Assembly: GCA_028456385.1 (NCBI GenBank)
Contig: JALNQF010000281.1
Location: forward strand, 1-54,270
Direction: 5' to 3'
Source of the DNA: Ophiosphaerella korrae
Taxonomy: Eukaryota > Ascomycota > Dothideomycetes > Pleosporales > Phaeosphaeriaceae
DNA: 54,270 nucleotides
In this document: positions 12,993-24,008 of the stretch, piece by piece
Numbering within the stretch: position 1 is the first letter of the stretch
How the letters are laid out: each line of letters starts with the position of its first letter
The notes under the pieces: generated by a model
The model's database searches: none
Told to the model about the DNA's origin: nothing
The model's input: only the letters and a program-made list of their open reading frames with translations
Made by a program: the position numbers and the translations under genes

Positions 12993-14163
12993 GTGGTATG
13001 GATCGGTCATTTGACAACGAATCGCTCATTTATCACGAACTGAAACGATCTAGGCTCCACCATAATTCATGTGTTTGAACACCAAATGCTAATGATAGTA
13101 AACATACTTGTGAAGATGCATATTCACTTTTGGATTTGCCCATCTTCTATATCTTTGTTGTGCCCATTTGTGGAATCTATCTCTTTCTAGTTCACCATTG
13201 ACGCTTGTACTTGTGCCGCTTTGAGCAACTCCCCTTGTCCGTCATCACACTTTTGTATTCATGACAACACTCGGAGGCATCTACCAATAATTATCGCATG
13301 AGCTTGCTGATCAAATTCGCCTTTAACCATGTTCACCCGACATTGTGGGTCACTAAACTCTTCTAGTGAAATTTCACGTCTTATCTATGTTTAGTAGAAC
13401 TGACTGCGGGTCCACTGCGTGTGTGGAGAAGCTGATAACATGCTGTGTGACGGGCCAACCCGCGCTTTATCACGAGATACGGCCCAATTACGGGGAACTA
13501 CAAGTTGTGCCGCCCAGCATGCGTCGGAAAATATTGCTCCATAGTAGTGCCCAGGCCATGTGGCCGTTCCTGTGAAAATCCGGGGTCGATCAAGGAATAT
13601 TTAGAGAGTTGCTAACTCGACATGGTAAAAACAGATGGTCTCTCTTTTGCCGATTAACCACGGTATATCAAAAGGCCCGGTAGACCCCGGATGAGCTTCT
13701 TCAATGAGAAGTCGCACCGCTAATTACAGGTCGAAGCTAGTGTGTCGTGCAGCCTATACTAATTATCATTCTGATTTTGAATAGACAAGACCTGCATTAT
13801 GCTAATTTTAATGTCGGACCCCCGACATTTATACACCAATAGCACTAGTTTAGCATAGGAACAACCTCAACTTACGAATAGGACACACAGAATCGAGCGC
13901 AAGATTCAACGCCTTAATATCGTACCACAACGGCCTGATGTGCAGAAACAAAATGATCTACGTCAAAAAAAGTATGCCGTCCGTCGTAGATCTTTCATTC
14001 TCTGAGATGGGTGTTTCCGAGCTCTATCATCCTAGACCACACCCTAGTCCTGGTTACATGCCCCCCAGATCTCAGTCTTACCCGCAGCATGTAGATTGGG
14101 TATATAAAGAACGATCAACGTCTTTCAAGATTATACTTCATCCTAAGCATAGCAACCTCCAAC
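12993..14163. other. Intergenic, no gene seen
   Basis: About 1.2 kb without a supported gene. It carries the 3' end of the metallopeptidase transcript and the promoter of the alpha-galactosidase. No repeat or RNA gene was noticed. Confidence 0.5.
14101..14108 (+). promoter_or_regulatory. TATA box of the alpha-galactosidase gene
   Basis: TATATAAA lies 56 bp before the GH27 start codon, a normal distance for a fungal core promoter. Confidence 0.6.
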
Positions 14164-15513
14164 ATGAAGAACGTCGCACTCCCTCTCTTTGTGGTATCAG
14201 CCATTCACAACGTTGGTCTTGCAGCTCCGACTAGCCAGGACGGATTGCTAGAGAAGCGGTTGGAGAACGGACTCGGCAGAACTCCAGCGCTTGGATACAA
14301 CAACTGGGTAATTAGAGTTTATTCGCAAAATCACGATTTGAACCTTTTCATTGATTGTGTTGACAGAATAATGGAGGTTGCACGCACGCCACCGCAGATG
14401 CAGCCCTCAAAGTTGCCAATTCCCTCGTGTCCCTGGGCTTAAAAGATGCCGGCTACCAATATCTCAACATCGACGACTGCTGGTCAAACAAAGCGCGCAA
14501 CAGCAGCGGCCACCTTGTCGCCGACTCATCCAAATGGCCGCAAGGCATCAAGCCCGTCGCCGACAAAGTGCACAGCATGGGCCTCAAATTCGGCCTCTAC
14601 GGCGACGCCGGCACAATGACCTGTGCAGGCTATCCCGGATCCGAAGGCCATGAAGCCCAAGATGCAAAAACCCTCGCATCGTGGGGCGTCGATTACTGGA
14701 AGCATGATGCTTGCTACTTGCCGTGCGTCACGGGCGGCCGGCCCCAAACATGCTGGGACTCGAGGTCCAGCACAAAGGCTTACTACGCGACTATGCGTGA
14801 CGCCCTTGCGAACGCCGGACGCCCCATTTTCTTCTCAATGTGCCAGTGGGGCCGTGACAGCGTGTGGACCTGGGGCAAAGACTACGGCAACTCGTGGCGC
14901 ATGAGCGGAGATATTGCTAACAACTGGAACTCGCTGGCAAGCATTGCGGCAAATGCTGCGGGCATGGCGCAGTATGCTGCCCCCGGCGGTTTCAACGACC
15001 TCGACATGTTGCAGATGGGCAATGGCGGGCTGAACGAGAATGAAGAGCGGGCGCATTTTGGTCTCTGGGCTATTGCAAAGTCACCGCTTTTGATTGGCAC
15101 GGATCTGACCAAGCTCAAGTCCTCAACTCTGACCATTCTGAAGAACAAGGTATGTTGTAGTAATGATTGCATGGATAGATCAAGTACTGACTTTGAGCCA
15201 GGCGCTCATCGATATCAACCAAGACAAGCTTGGCAAAGCTGCTGGATACTTCCGCCCATCGGGAAAACCCGCGCCAGCAAGTGGCAAGCTGTACCCCTAC
15301 TGGGCTGGTACTTTGAGCGATGGCGTTGTTGTCGGTGTCGTAGCAAGCGAGGGCGCGGCAACGCTGTCCTTCAACTTTTCGGACGTCCCAGGTCTCGACT
15401 CTGGAAACTGGAAGTGGACTGAGGCTTATACGGGTGCCACTGGCTCAGGAACTTCCATCTCCGTCCAGCTCGGTGCTCACGACATGCGAGTATACAAGGT
15501 CACCAAGGCTTGA
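14164..15513 (+). CDS. GH27 alpha-galactosidase, secreted
   Basis: Removes alpha-1,6-galactose from galactomannan and raffinose-type sugars. The 412-aa product comes from exons 14164-14307, 14367-15149 and 15202-15513, with introns of 59 and 52 nt. A signal peptide (MKNVALPLFVVSAIHNVGLA) is followed by a KR dibasic site near residue 30. GH27 blocks are NGLGRTPALGYNNW, then YLNIDDCW, GLKFGLYGDAG and CAGYPGSEGHE. The nucleophile is Asp162 in YWKHDACY and the acid/base is Asp230 in SWRMSGDI. The C-terminal third is the usual beta-sandwich. The family normally reads KYDNC at the nucleophile; KHDAC here is a mild departure that keeps the Asp. No break is seen. Confidence 0.93.
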
Positions 15514-16305
15514 AAGTCTGCGGAAGATTCTTGCACGACCGAGTTGGATTGAGGGAATATTGCTGCTTGTATATATTTCAGCACTTTTTAGGGGTGTTCT
15601 TATGAATTCTATTTTGTATCTTCCCTTATTTTGCGTAGAGCAGGGTTATTCTCTGCCAATGTGAGAGATACCTCACGAGGCATTTTACTAACAAAATGGT
15701 TAGTGTTGTCCAGGAACGAAATAAGGTCAGAAAGCATGCTTGGATATGGGAACAATTCTGCTCACTGCAGGATAACCCCGACACCAACTGTAGATGCTTG
15801 GAAACCCAACTACCAAAAGTAAAGTTCATCAACTAAAGAGCAGGAACGACAGCCATGGGCTTGTAAAACTACCAGTAACTACCTAGCCTCTTATTTAATC
15901 GGAAAAAGTGGGATGTTGACCACTTGAAATGTAGCAGCCAGAAGATCCTTACCTGGGTAGGCAACCTAGAACCTTTGTTCGAGGTATCTACAAGGATAGC
16001 TAGATAATTATATAGTATATGGCCTATTGTATACACCGAGTATTTATGTGAAGAGTGTGGTTTTCCCACTCTTTCAGTTTACCGAAAGGCAATCATGTTC
16101 GTCCCGCCCCTTGCTCAAAAACTGCGGATAGCCGAAGCCGCCCGATTCGCCGCGCAGAATTTGCGCCTTGGTACCGTGGATGGCGAGAGCGTGCAGTGTA
16201 AACAGATTTTGTATCAAAGGTTCTCACATCGAGGATCTGCGTAAGAATTCAGATTTTGTGTGAGTATAATTTTTGTTATTTGCAAAACTGCATATTCGAT
16301 CAACT
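15514..16305. other. Intergenic before the tRNA
   Basis: No gene of ordinary size. It contains the left arm of an inverted repeat (about 16061-16085) and the 49-codon frame at 16095-16244, both described separately. Confidence 0.45.
16095..16244 (+). CDS. Possible 49-aa small ORF
   Basis: ATG at 16095 opens 49 codons, beginning MFVPPLAQKLRIAEAA, in GC-rich sequence that stands out from its AT-rich surroundings. The start of a splice-donor-like GTAAG overlaps the stop, so this could instead be a first exon or a displaced exon. No family is recognised and no second exon was found. Chance cannot be excluded. Confidence 0.2.
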   Translation: MFVPPLAQKLRIAEAARFAAQNLRLGTVDGESVQCKQILYQRFSHRGSA

Positions 16306-16385
16306 GGCCGGTTGGCGCAATGGTAGCGCGCAGCCCTCCTATCAAGGTAAGGCTGAGGCTGTGGGTTCGAGTCCCACATCGGTCG
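16306..16385 (+). tRNA. tRNA-Arg(CCT) with an 8-nt intron
   Basis: A full cloverleaf folds. The acceptor stem GGCCGGT pairs with ATCGGTC (two G-T pairs), with discriminator G. The D stem is GCGC/GCGC, the anticodon stem CAGCC/GGCTG, the variable loop AGGCT and the T stem GTGGG/CCCAC with loop TTCGAGT. The anticodon loop reads CTCCTA, then 8 extra bases (16342-16349), then A. This is the canonical intron site after base 37, giving anticodon CCT. The D-arm and T-arm wording closely resembles the yeast tRNA-Arg(CCU) gene as I remember it. A short T run near 16400 could end transcription. Eight nucleotides is at the low end for nuclear tRNA introns. Confidence 0.88.
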
Positions 16386-17157
16386 CTTCTTGCTCATTGA
16401 GTTTGCTTTTTGCTGGTTCGGAAGTGTGGTGGTAATATTTTGGTGGTGTTGAGACGATTTCACGCCACTCCCAGACTGGCTCTCGGTAAACTGAAAAGCG
16501 GGAAAATTACACTCCTTATGGCTATGTTAGAGGTCTGCAGTATATTACATAATAAATGAATTAACTACAATTTTAGATTGCTCCTACTATCCCAACGTTT
16601 GGCGCGAGAAGGCCTCGTATGAACTGGCCAATCGGTGATATCGCAGCAACACGATCGGTGGTTTTATTGGCTAGTTTTATACGGTGCCTTTTCGCGCCAG
16701 ACGATGGGATACTTGTAACTGTCGAGATAACTATTATAGATAGCACTGATTGGTTTTGGCTGCTGTGTCTAAGTCTCATTTATTCAGTTAACCAAGAGCG
16801 GGGCTCTGAACATCAGATGAAACGCCTAGAATATAGTGCATGAGGACGTAGCTGCGTATGGCGCGATTAGGATTTTTTAGACGCCATGGACTGAGGAGAA
16901 AATCTTTGGTTCGGAAGACTGCGCAGGCTGGTCATTGGCTATAATACTACAGTAAATTTATATCATGTGATTTGGAACTTAACATTCAAGTGAATTCATG
17001 GTGATTGTTTTAGACTGCGAACACAGCCTCTGTGGAGTGGTAACACATGCAGTCCTGAAACTACGAGCCAATCATTCGTAAAGGAATCTAATAACGTCGA
17101 ACGTTCATTCTGCACATTTTAAAATTCATCAATTAACCGAAACTAAAGAAAATAGGT
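16386..17157. other. Intergenic between tRNA and pirin gene
   Basis: No supported gene. Holds the right arm of the tRNA-flanking inverted repeat and the fold-back element at 16588-16711. Confidence 0.45.
16588..16711. repeat. Fold-back / MITE-like imperfect inverted repeat
   Basis: Left arm 16588-16632 and right arm 16666-16711 are reverse complements with about seven mismatches and one indel over 45 bp, separated by a 33-bp spacer. Both arms share TGGCGCGA and GCCAAT blocks and end in TATCCCA. The structure could be a small non-autonomous transposon or could form a long hairpin RNA. No related transposase is in the window. Confidence 0.65.
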
Positions 17158-18129
17158 CTACTGCTCCTCGGGTCCCATATCGAATAACAAGAACTCGGCT
17201 GGCTTATCTCCTACACTTTCAATATCAATCTTGCCAGGAGCATTGATATTGATATATGCACTATCACCCTCGCCCAGAACCTCGTCACCAATCTTGATCT
17301 TGGCGCCACCCTCCTTCGGCTGTACGCGCTTGCTCATGACGACCTGCGCAAAGACCTTCCTCGGTCCCTCAGCTACAAGTTCATGTGTGACCGTCTTGCC
17401 TGGTGATAAAATCGATGCGTCCATGGAGAGATCAGCCTGGAGACCGATAGCGTGCTTTGAGTCGCCAAGACGGTCTGTGGACTCCATGATGCGCACAAGC
17501 TTGTCAGTCTTTTCCTCATCGGTAAACTTCTTTGTTTCGTAATGTGGTTTAAGGCCACGCTTATTTGGCTTCGCCCATATTTGAAGGAAGTGCACTTCGT
17601 CGTCGCGGTTCCTGTTGTATTCCGAATGCCTGATACCTGTGCCAGCGCTTGTGAACTGCACCTCACCACGCTTGAGGTTCTCAAGATTGCCCATGCTATC
17701 TTTGTGTTCAAGTGTGCCATTGACAATGTAACTGAAAATGAGGAATTCAGCGTGCGAATGTGTACCGAAGCCGGTGCCTGGCTTGACTCTGTCCTCATTG
17801 ATCACTCGTAGAGGTCCGAAAGATTCGTGTCGCGGGTTGTGGTACGAGGCGAATGAGAATGTATGGTACGAAAAAAGCCAGTCGTGGTCTGCATGGCCCC
17901 TGGCGGACCATGGTCGCTTGGTGACCTTGATAGAGGCAGGAACGGCAGCGGCAGTAGACATGGTGCGAACGGCCGGCTTGCTGAAGGCGGAGGCAAGGTT
18001 TTTACGGAATGCGCTGGAGAAAGCCAGGATGATAGCTAGAAAAGCGATAAGTGCTGTAAAGGTCTTGGTAGTAAGAAGGGTTGTAGGTTTAGATGTGGAT
18101 GGCTTTTCACTCGAGTTGTTGTTCTTCAT
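17158..18129 (-). CDS. Pirin family protein with N-terminal membrane segment
   Basis: Cupin-fold pirin, 323 aa, single exon. After the linker the body begins KVTKRPWSARGHADHDWLFS. The first cupin follows, with the metal-binding His/Glu cluster in GTHSHAEFLIFSY, then QFTSAGTGIRHSEYN and a C-terminal cupin. Pirins are iron proteins with proposed quercetinase or transcription-cofactor roles. Residues about 23-42 form a strongly hydrophobic segment, so the long form may be membrane-anchored or mitochondrially targeted. An internal Met near residue 57 (MSTAAAVPAS) would give the usual soluble length. The first base of the family motif HPHRGFET is altered to GTHSHAEF, as in many fungal bicupin paralogues. 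Activity is not predictable. Confidence 0.85.
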   Translation of the reverse strand: MKNNNSSEKPSTSKPTTLLTTKTFTALIAFLAIILAFSSAFRKNLASAFSKPAVRTMSTAAAVPASIKVTKRPWSARGHADHDWLFSYHTFSFASYHNPRHESFGPLRVINEDRVKPGTGFGTHSHAEFLIFSYIVNGTLEHKDSMGNLENLKRGEVQFTSAGTGIRHSEYNRNRDDEVHFLQIWAKPNKRGLKPHYETKKFTDEEKTDKLVRIMESTDRLGDSKHAIGLQADLSMDASILSPGKTVTHELVAEGPRKVFAQVVMSKRVQPKEGGAKIKIGDEVLGEGDSAYININAPGKIDIESVGDKPAEFLLFDMGPEEQ

Positions 18130-18560
18130 AAAAGAAGACTTCGCAACCTCGATTATGACGGAGCTTTTTATACAAGTCTGTTGGATATAGGGTAAGTTCG
18201 TGCATCGTGGGGAGGCCTCGACGGAAGATCATTTCTACGGACATGTATTTACAATGGTGTGTAATCGGTTACGAAGGATTTGGTTTGGAGAGGTGGTCCT
18301 TAGCGGCTGACTGATCATGACAGGGATAGCCGGGCTCGGTAACTTGATTGTCCCGAGCAAAGTGGGTTGTGATTGGCCAATAGCCGAGGTCCCAGCCATT
18401 GATTGCAGTAGTCATTGTCAGGCATTACAAAGACATGCACTTTGATTCGCACCTGTGATTACCTACAGCCTTTCGGAGACGGAACCTTCAAGGCTAGCTT
18501 CAACTCGAGAATTGTAGTTGGCTACTCCTTGGCATCTATAGTACGCCACATGAAATCGAC
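18130..18560. other. Divergent 5' region of pirin and methyltransferase-like genes
   Basis: About 430 bp between two divergent start codons. A CTTTTTATAC near 18164 on the plus strand reads as TATAAAAAG on the minus strand, a possible TATA box for the pirin gene. Nothing else stands out. Confidence 0.4.
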
Positions 18561-19721
18561 ATGGCTCTGAAGAACTTCAACTCGGATGGTTTCCTGCCTA
18601 ATTGGTCTGACGAGAAATTCTCTCCAACTCATAGTGAGAAAACATTTGCACAATGTATATGCGAAGCCTTCAATATTCCAGACTCAGATGCCTATGTCTA
18701 CCGTGCACAGGCAGAGACGACGCTAGATATCACACAGCGGGCCATTGAGGGCAAACGAGCATATGGTCTTCATGGATGGTATGTCGATGATGGGGAGAAA
18801 TCGGTAGGTAGTTCATGCTTCCTCGGATAGAAACTAGCAGCACTGATCAGACGAGAGGCTGAACCGCAGTACCCATCTCCTGAGGAAGTCTTGGCCTACA
18901 CAACGCTATTCGACCCCTCCTTGAATCTCCCAAAAGCGCTCACTGCGTTTAAATCGAATGCAAAGGCGAACACCTTGCGGAAATCAATCTCTAATCATTT
19001 GGACAGTCGATTTCTCAACACCACTACTGGACTTATACCAAGTAAAAAGCCGAGGACTCACGTGAACCCCTACTATTCACTCTGGACCTACTCATGTCAA
19101 GAATTAGAATGGGCCGGCCCAGTTCCGTCAACAACCCATACAAAAATAAGCCACCACATACTCCCAATCTTCTACCATCACTTCGGCTGCATAGTGCCTT
19201 CCTACGCCGCTCTACACGTCATCGCAAAGCTCGCACAGCCAGCAAAACCTAGCAAAGAATCAGTCCTACCTATTCTCGATATCGGCTCAGGTAACGGCTA
19301 CTGGACACATATGCTTCGAAACTTCCCAATCTCTGACATTTCCGGGGCGAAGGAGTTGAACGTACGACCCGTTGATAACCAGCTCAGCGAATATCGCGTA
19401 GCATGGGTGCGAGACACTATCAAGAGCGACGGTCTAGCTTACCTGACGCAACACGGCGGTGGAAAGGGGTGTGTCTTACTCCTGGTTTATCCCCAGGCGA
19501 CAGGCAATTTCACAGGCCCGCTTTTGAAGGCTTTTGAAGGCGACACGATTGTTGTAGCGGGTACACAGAACGGTAATGGATTCACAGCTTTCCAGGACTG
19601 TGTGGTGGACGCATGGATCGAGCAATATTTGCTAGCCTTTGAGCTCAAGCTTCGAATGCCGTTACCGAGCTTTGCTGGGAAAGATGAGGCGCTGTTTGTG
19701 TTCCAGCGGAGCAAGGGATAG
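18561..19721 (+). CDS. Methyltransferase-like fungal protein
   Basis: 364 aa from exons 18561-18803 and 18870-19721, with a 66-nt intron (donor GTAGGT, acceptor CCGCAG) that restores the join KS/YPSPEEV. The segment LPILDIGSGNGYWTHML matches motif I of Rossmann-fold SAM-dependent methyltransferases, and a DTIVVAGTQNGNGFTAF strand/loop lies near the end. Later motifs are weak, so substrate and even activity are uncertain. The N-terminal 80 residues resemble nothing I recognise. The protein is probably cytosolic; no leader or membrane segment is visible. Confidence 0.6.
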
Positions 19722-20737
19722 ATTTGAGTGTATTTCGAGGTGCGTGAGATAAATACGCGTATAGTCTCGGAGTTCTGTTAATAGCTGCACCGCGCAAGCC
19801 TTCACCCTAGCCGAACGCGTGTCTACGTACAGGCCATCCATCAAGCAACAAGCACGAGTAAGCCTGTACAAGCCATACACGGACGTATAGGCCTCATAAG
19901 AACTCGTGCACATGAATCAAGTATAATATGCACCGAGAGCGCCACAATCCCTGGGCGACATCAATAGAACTAAGTAGCAGAAAGCAACAAGAACCCAAAT
20001 ACAGCATAACAAAACCCGCATAATGCCATGCAAGCGGTCAACCGTAGCACTAGCCTTACGTACCACCACAACCACCCGCACAAAAAAAACACCGCAGCGG
20101 TACCTGCGCATGTCAGCCACATATTTTGAGCAACAACAGGGACATCCATCGGCCAGCCCCAATCCCCAATCCCCAAACCCCCCATCCCACCCCAGCCCAC
20201 ACCATTCCACAATCACCACACCACCACATTACACGTTTTGCCCATCAATTGCGTGCCCCAACGCGTTGTTCGATCACGCCACGACGCCAAATTAAGCTGC
20301 CGCACTTCCGATCTGGTGCAGATCGTTTAGCCTGATACGGACTAGTGCGCCCTGAAAGAGGAGCTTACGCGGCTTTAAGACTGACGTCAGAAGAAATGGT
20401 TGTTAGTGTAGGAGAAGCACGCAATTGCAAGGAGAGGGCGGCACGACGCCACTATGTAGTCAAAGGGTACCAGTAAGGGGGCTGGAGTCTGGGAATGGGG
20501 GTACGACGTAGTTTGTAGGCTTGCACGTGGTTTGGTAGTGGGGTAGGGTAAGGATTTTGACAGTGAAGAGATTTAGGATGGACGATATGAAATTTATTCA
20601 TTCGGTATTAAATTGTTAATTCGAGTGACTGATTATCCCTAACACCGCTGTGCAAACAAGCCGACTCCCAATGTCTCCATGGATGTAGATCGGTTGAAAA
20701 CTATTAAACGTTGTCGCTCCGGAGTGTGTTAATATAT
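19722..20737. other. Intergenic, no gene seen
   Basis: Convergent 3' region of the methyltransferase-like gene and the Ala/Ser-rich gene. No supported coding frame. It contains a G-quadruplex-forming motif on the minus strand, listed separately. Confidence 0.45.
20157..20183 (-). other. G-quadruplex motif
   Basis: On the minus strand four runs of at least four G are separated by loops of exactly three bases (TTT, ATT, ATT). This is an ideal parallel G-quadruplex pattern. It sits in noncoding sequence between convergent genes. Confidence 0.7.
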
Positions 20738-21229
20738 TTACAACAGACCGGCAAGGGCAAAAGCACCACCAACAATGGCGCCCATGGCGGGAACAGCAGT
20801 GGGTGCAACACCTCCGGTGGAGCTGGAAGCGGCGGACGCAGCCGAGCGTGCTGATGAGGCGGCGCCGGAGGCAGAGGCGCGGATAGAGGACTCGGCAGCG
20901 GCAATGGAAGAAGCGGCACCGGAACCGGCACTGGCAGCGACGGAGCTCAAGCTGGCGAGCCTTGATGAGGCATCGGCGGCGACCGAGGACTGGACACCAG
21001 CAGCGGAGCTGGCGGCTGAAGCAACGCGGGAGGAGGCGACAGATGCAGCGGAGTTGGCAACGCTGGCAGCAGAGCTGGCAGCGGCTCCGGCTTGTGAAGT
21101 GATGGAGGCCAGAGCACTAGATGGGACACCGTTGAGAACGGATGAGAGCCCAGCAACGACCGAGGAGACGGGGTTCTGGGCAGCAGCGCCAGCGACGAGG
21201 ACGGTGGTGGCGAGGACGGAGAAACGCAT
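20738..21229 (-). CDS. Ala/Ser-rich secreted, probably GPI-anchored surface protein
   Basis: 163 aa, single exon. Residues 1-18 (MRFSVLATTVLVAGAAAQ) are a clean signal peptide. The mature part is almost only Ala, Ser, Val and Gly in irregular AASSAAS-type repeats. The last 20 residues are hydrophobic after a small-residue stretch (TGGVAPTAVPAMG), which fits GPI attachment. A TATA-like CTATAAGTATA lies about 115 bp upstream on the minus strand near 21345. Such proteins sit in the cell wall or membrane; no enzymatic role is visible. The opposite strand is also open, a by-product of GCN-rich codons. Confidence 0.75.
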   Translation of the reverse strand: MRFSVLATTVLVAGAAAQNPVSSVVAGLSSVLNGVPSSALASITSQAGAAASSAASVANSAASVASSRVASAASSAAGVQSSVAADASSRLASLSSVAASAGSGAASSIAAAESSIRASASGAASSARSAASAASSSTGGVAPTAVPAMGAIVGGAFALAGLL

Positions 21230-24008
21230 CTTAATGGTGATTGAGAGTGGTTGAGTGGTTGATGAGTAGATAAGTTTAGTTGATCAAGAGCGAATGGATT
21301 AGCAGTGGTGAAATGGGGAGGAAGGAAGCTAGGCGGCGGGAGTATACTTATAGCCCGGAGGTGGGTGAATCGTCGCTTGGGAAGCGTCACCATGGGTCTC
21401 CATGCCTAGCAACAAACAAACGTGCCGGTTTCCTTACAGGACCATGTTGCACCGCCCGTCCCCACTTTTACACACGTAACAATAAGCTCACTGAGTGGTT
21501 AGTGACGCCACTCGTGTCTGCCTCCACGCCGTTTGCGGCAATTTCGTGCACCCACCTTTACCCCGACTGGTGGCATCCCTGCTTTACAGTAAGGCCCGGG
21601 GCTCTTCTGGGGAGAGTTTCGTCTCCACTGCCTGCAGTGGCCATGACGAATTGTGATGCTTTGGCTGCCTTGGTTACTTGGTAAACGAGGACGAGAATGC
21701 TTCCGATGTTCCAGTGCGCGGCCTGGTGGCACACGAGGCGACGAACGATTTAGGAGCATTCCAACCCTGCCGCTCGGATCTACCGTAGAGCCCCCTGTCT
21801 AGCATAGCATTCATGCGCTGTGCATGGCATTGCCACGAAGACGGCGCAATTCACAGCAATGCAGCTGGTTGCTAAATTCGGAAGACCAATTTTGCAGAAT
21901 TCCAAAGCTGGTACTGGACATCGGCCATGGGCGACCAACCCTTCCTGAAACGGGAACGGGCGGTTTCCCGCAGGAATCCTGTTCCAGCCCGTAGGTCGAT
22001 CCGCTTTTGTTGGGGTGATTGAGCCACGGTTCGATTGAGTGCAGGAGCAGGGTTGCGGGGAATTGACTACATGGTGCCAGCCAGAGTCCGGACTGTTTAG
22101 CAGATCGTCCACCAAACTGTACTAGGCAGGCCCTCGCTTTGTGTTAATTGTTGAAGGCATTACAAGCCATCCAGAGCTGCCCCAAATGTCACCGAGTGCT
22201 TACCATACGTGCCAGGGCTGAATTGTGGGCGATGTCCTTTGAGACGCCTGTGTCGTCATGGCTAGCACAGTCTCAATCGATCATTAATGGGGATAAATTT
22301 CAGACACGCTAGGGGGAGCGAAAGCCATCAACGAACTTGGAAGCCAGGGGAAAAGCAGGGAACTAGCAAATAGCAGATGGAAATCATGCAATGCCGATGA
22401 TGGCTAACGACATTGCGGTCCTGGGGCGTGTGCGAGGACGCCTGTGACGTCATGTTAAAGTTGCCGAGCTGAGTGGTCCACTTTCCGCTTCCAAATCAGG
22501 TTGTGATCAGACTTCATCTTCATTTCTGCACCAGCACCTCATTGTAGACTGATGTCACTTTTGATTCAATGTCGCATGTTACGCGGGCCGCGGAGCCATA
22601 GCAGTTGTCTCCGCTTGAAGTTGGAGGCTGGATGCAGGTACCTACCAGTGTGCTAGGCAAACCGCTTTATGTTCAGCCTTCTTATCGTTGCAGCTGCACA
22701 CTCCTCCACTTTGCGCAAGCACATGGTACCTTTCAGATTCTGTCCAAGATCTGGAAGTGATGTAATGTGGTAATGCTACGATCGTGATAGCTTAAGAGAT
22801 GGGATGAACTCGGATGACACTCATTGAGGACCTCAACTTACTCTTCTAAATTTGCACTGGCACTCAAACGACGCAGAAAAACACCATTCCAGAATCGTGG
22901 GATCTGCTCACATCATTGCAGTTCGTAACTGGATCAAATTCCAAAAGTCGACGGCCGTGGCTGGATACCTACCAGACCACCGTTGATTGCTGACATGACA
23001 CGGCCTTTTCGCAGGAAAATATACTTGAGCAGATACGCTATGACTGGTTTTGGAGTAGCGCATTCGCATCAGCATTTGGTGCGTATGGCGCATCCCTTGT
23101 CGTTATTATCACAGTTCGATATCATAGCCACCTCCACTCGGTGTCTTGACTGATGACAGCACCATCCATCTCGAACACATGGGGCTACGATCCAACATAG
23201 TGAGCTTGATGTTTTGTTTCCATTACGCCCAGCAATAGAATTATGTGATAGCCTGCAGTGAAAGATCTGCACGGTAGAGCAACCATTTAGCGCCTTCGTA
23301 TTTTGAACCGACACCATTTATTCCGAGCCTCCCCGCGGCCCACTCTTGAGGTTGACTTCCGTCTTTACTCGTGATCAACATATCTTATAGGCTTGCAGTC
23401 GGCTCCTCACTGCTTAGTTAGGAAATAGATGCACAAATTGGGGGCTAACACGCCGTGGCGTCCTAACCGCCGAGGCTGCTTAACTACTGCATGCAGGACA
23501 ACACATCCTCACCACCATTCAATTACGCCCTATGAACGAAAACTTAGCGCCCAAAGAAGCCATACAGCACTGCTTACATTGAAAATGAGACGCTTTTAGT
23601 AACTCTCGGGCGCCAGAATCCACTTTCTGCACACATCAATTATCGTATCGATAACAGGCATATCACAATTGTCTTAGCGCGAACCGTATACTGAATGCGA
23701 CAAAGATGAGAGGAGCAAAGAACCATTTGTTTCATCAACATACATGTCTCCACAGAGAGGCGTTGGCGCCCCAAACACACTAAGATCAATCTTCAGTCCT
23801 TCCTTCTGCCAAGAATTCCGCTATCGAATCGGACCATGTAGTCTAGCTGGATGCGCATGAGGCTTCAAGAGGCTTCAAGAGGCTCCAGCATGGGCGCTTA
23901 TTGTAAAGGACATGGCAGTGGTAAGATCAGGGGCGTATAATTACATCAGACAGATCACTTCTTCCCTGATACGACTTGGGTTGATGGCTACATGCAAGCA
24001 CCGTGAGC
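21230..24008. other. 2.8-kb region without recognisable gene
   Basis: Small open frames exist on both strands but none has a motif, a leader or splice-linked partners. Composition is ordinary rather than AT-rich, so it does not look like a decayed transposon. A decanucleotide GGCTTCAAGA is repeated in tandem at 23861-23880, with a third partial copy. It could hold long promoters or noncoding transcripts; I see no direct evidence. Confidence 0.45.

Larger units (their letters stand above)
16061..16507. repeat. Imperfect inverted repeat bracketing the tRNA gene
   Basis: TTTCAGTTTACCGA at 16072-16085 is matched exactly in inverse orientation at 16483-16496. With one small gap the match extends outward over a TTTTCCC block to about 24 bp per arm. 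The arms enclose some 400 bp containing the small frame at 16095 and the tRNA. They could be remains of terminal inverted repeats; no target-site duplication was identified. Confidence 0.55.

Noticed and set aside
20775..21254. 159-aa plus-strand frame opposite the Ala/Ser-rich gene
   Set aside because: Its Glu/Ala composition is simply the complement of GCN/TCN codons; the minus strand has a signal peptide and a GPI-type tail.
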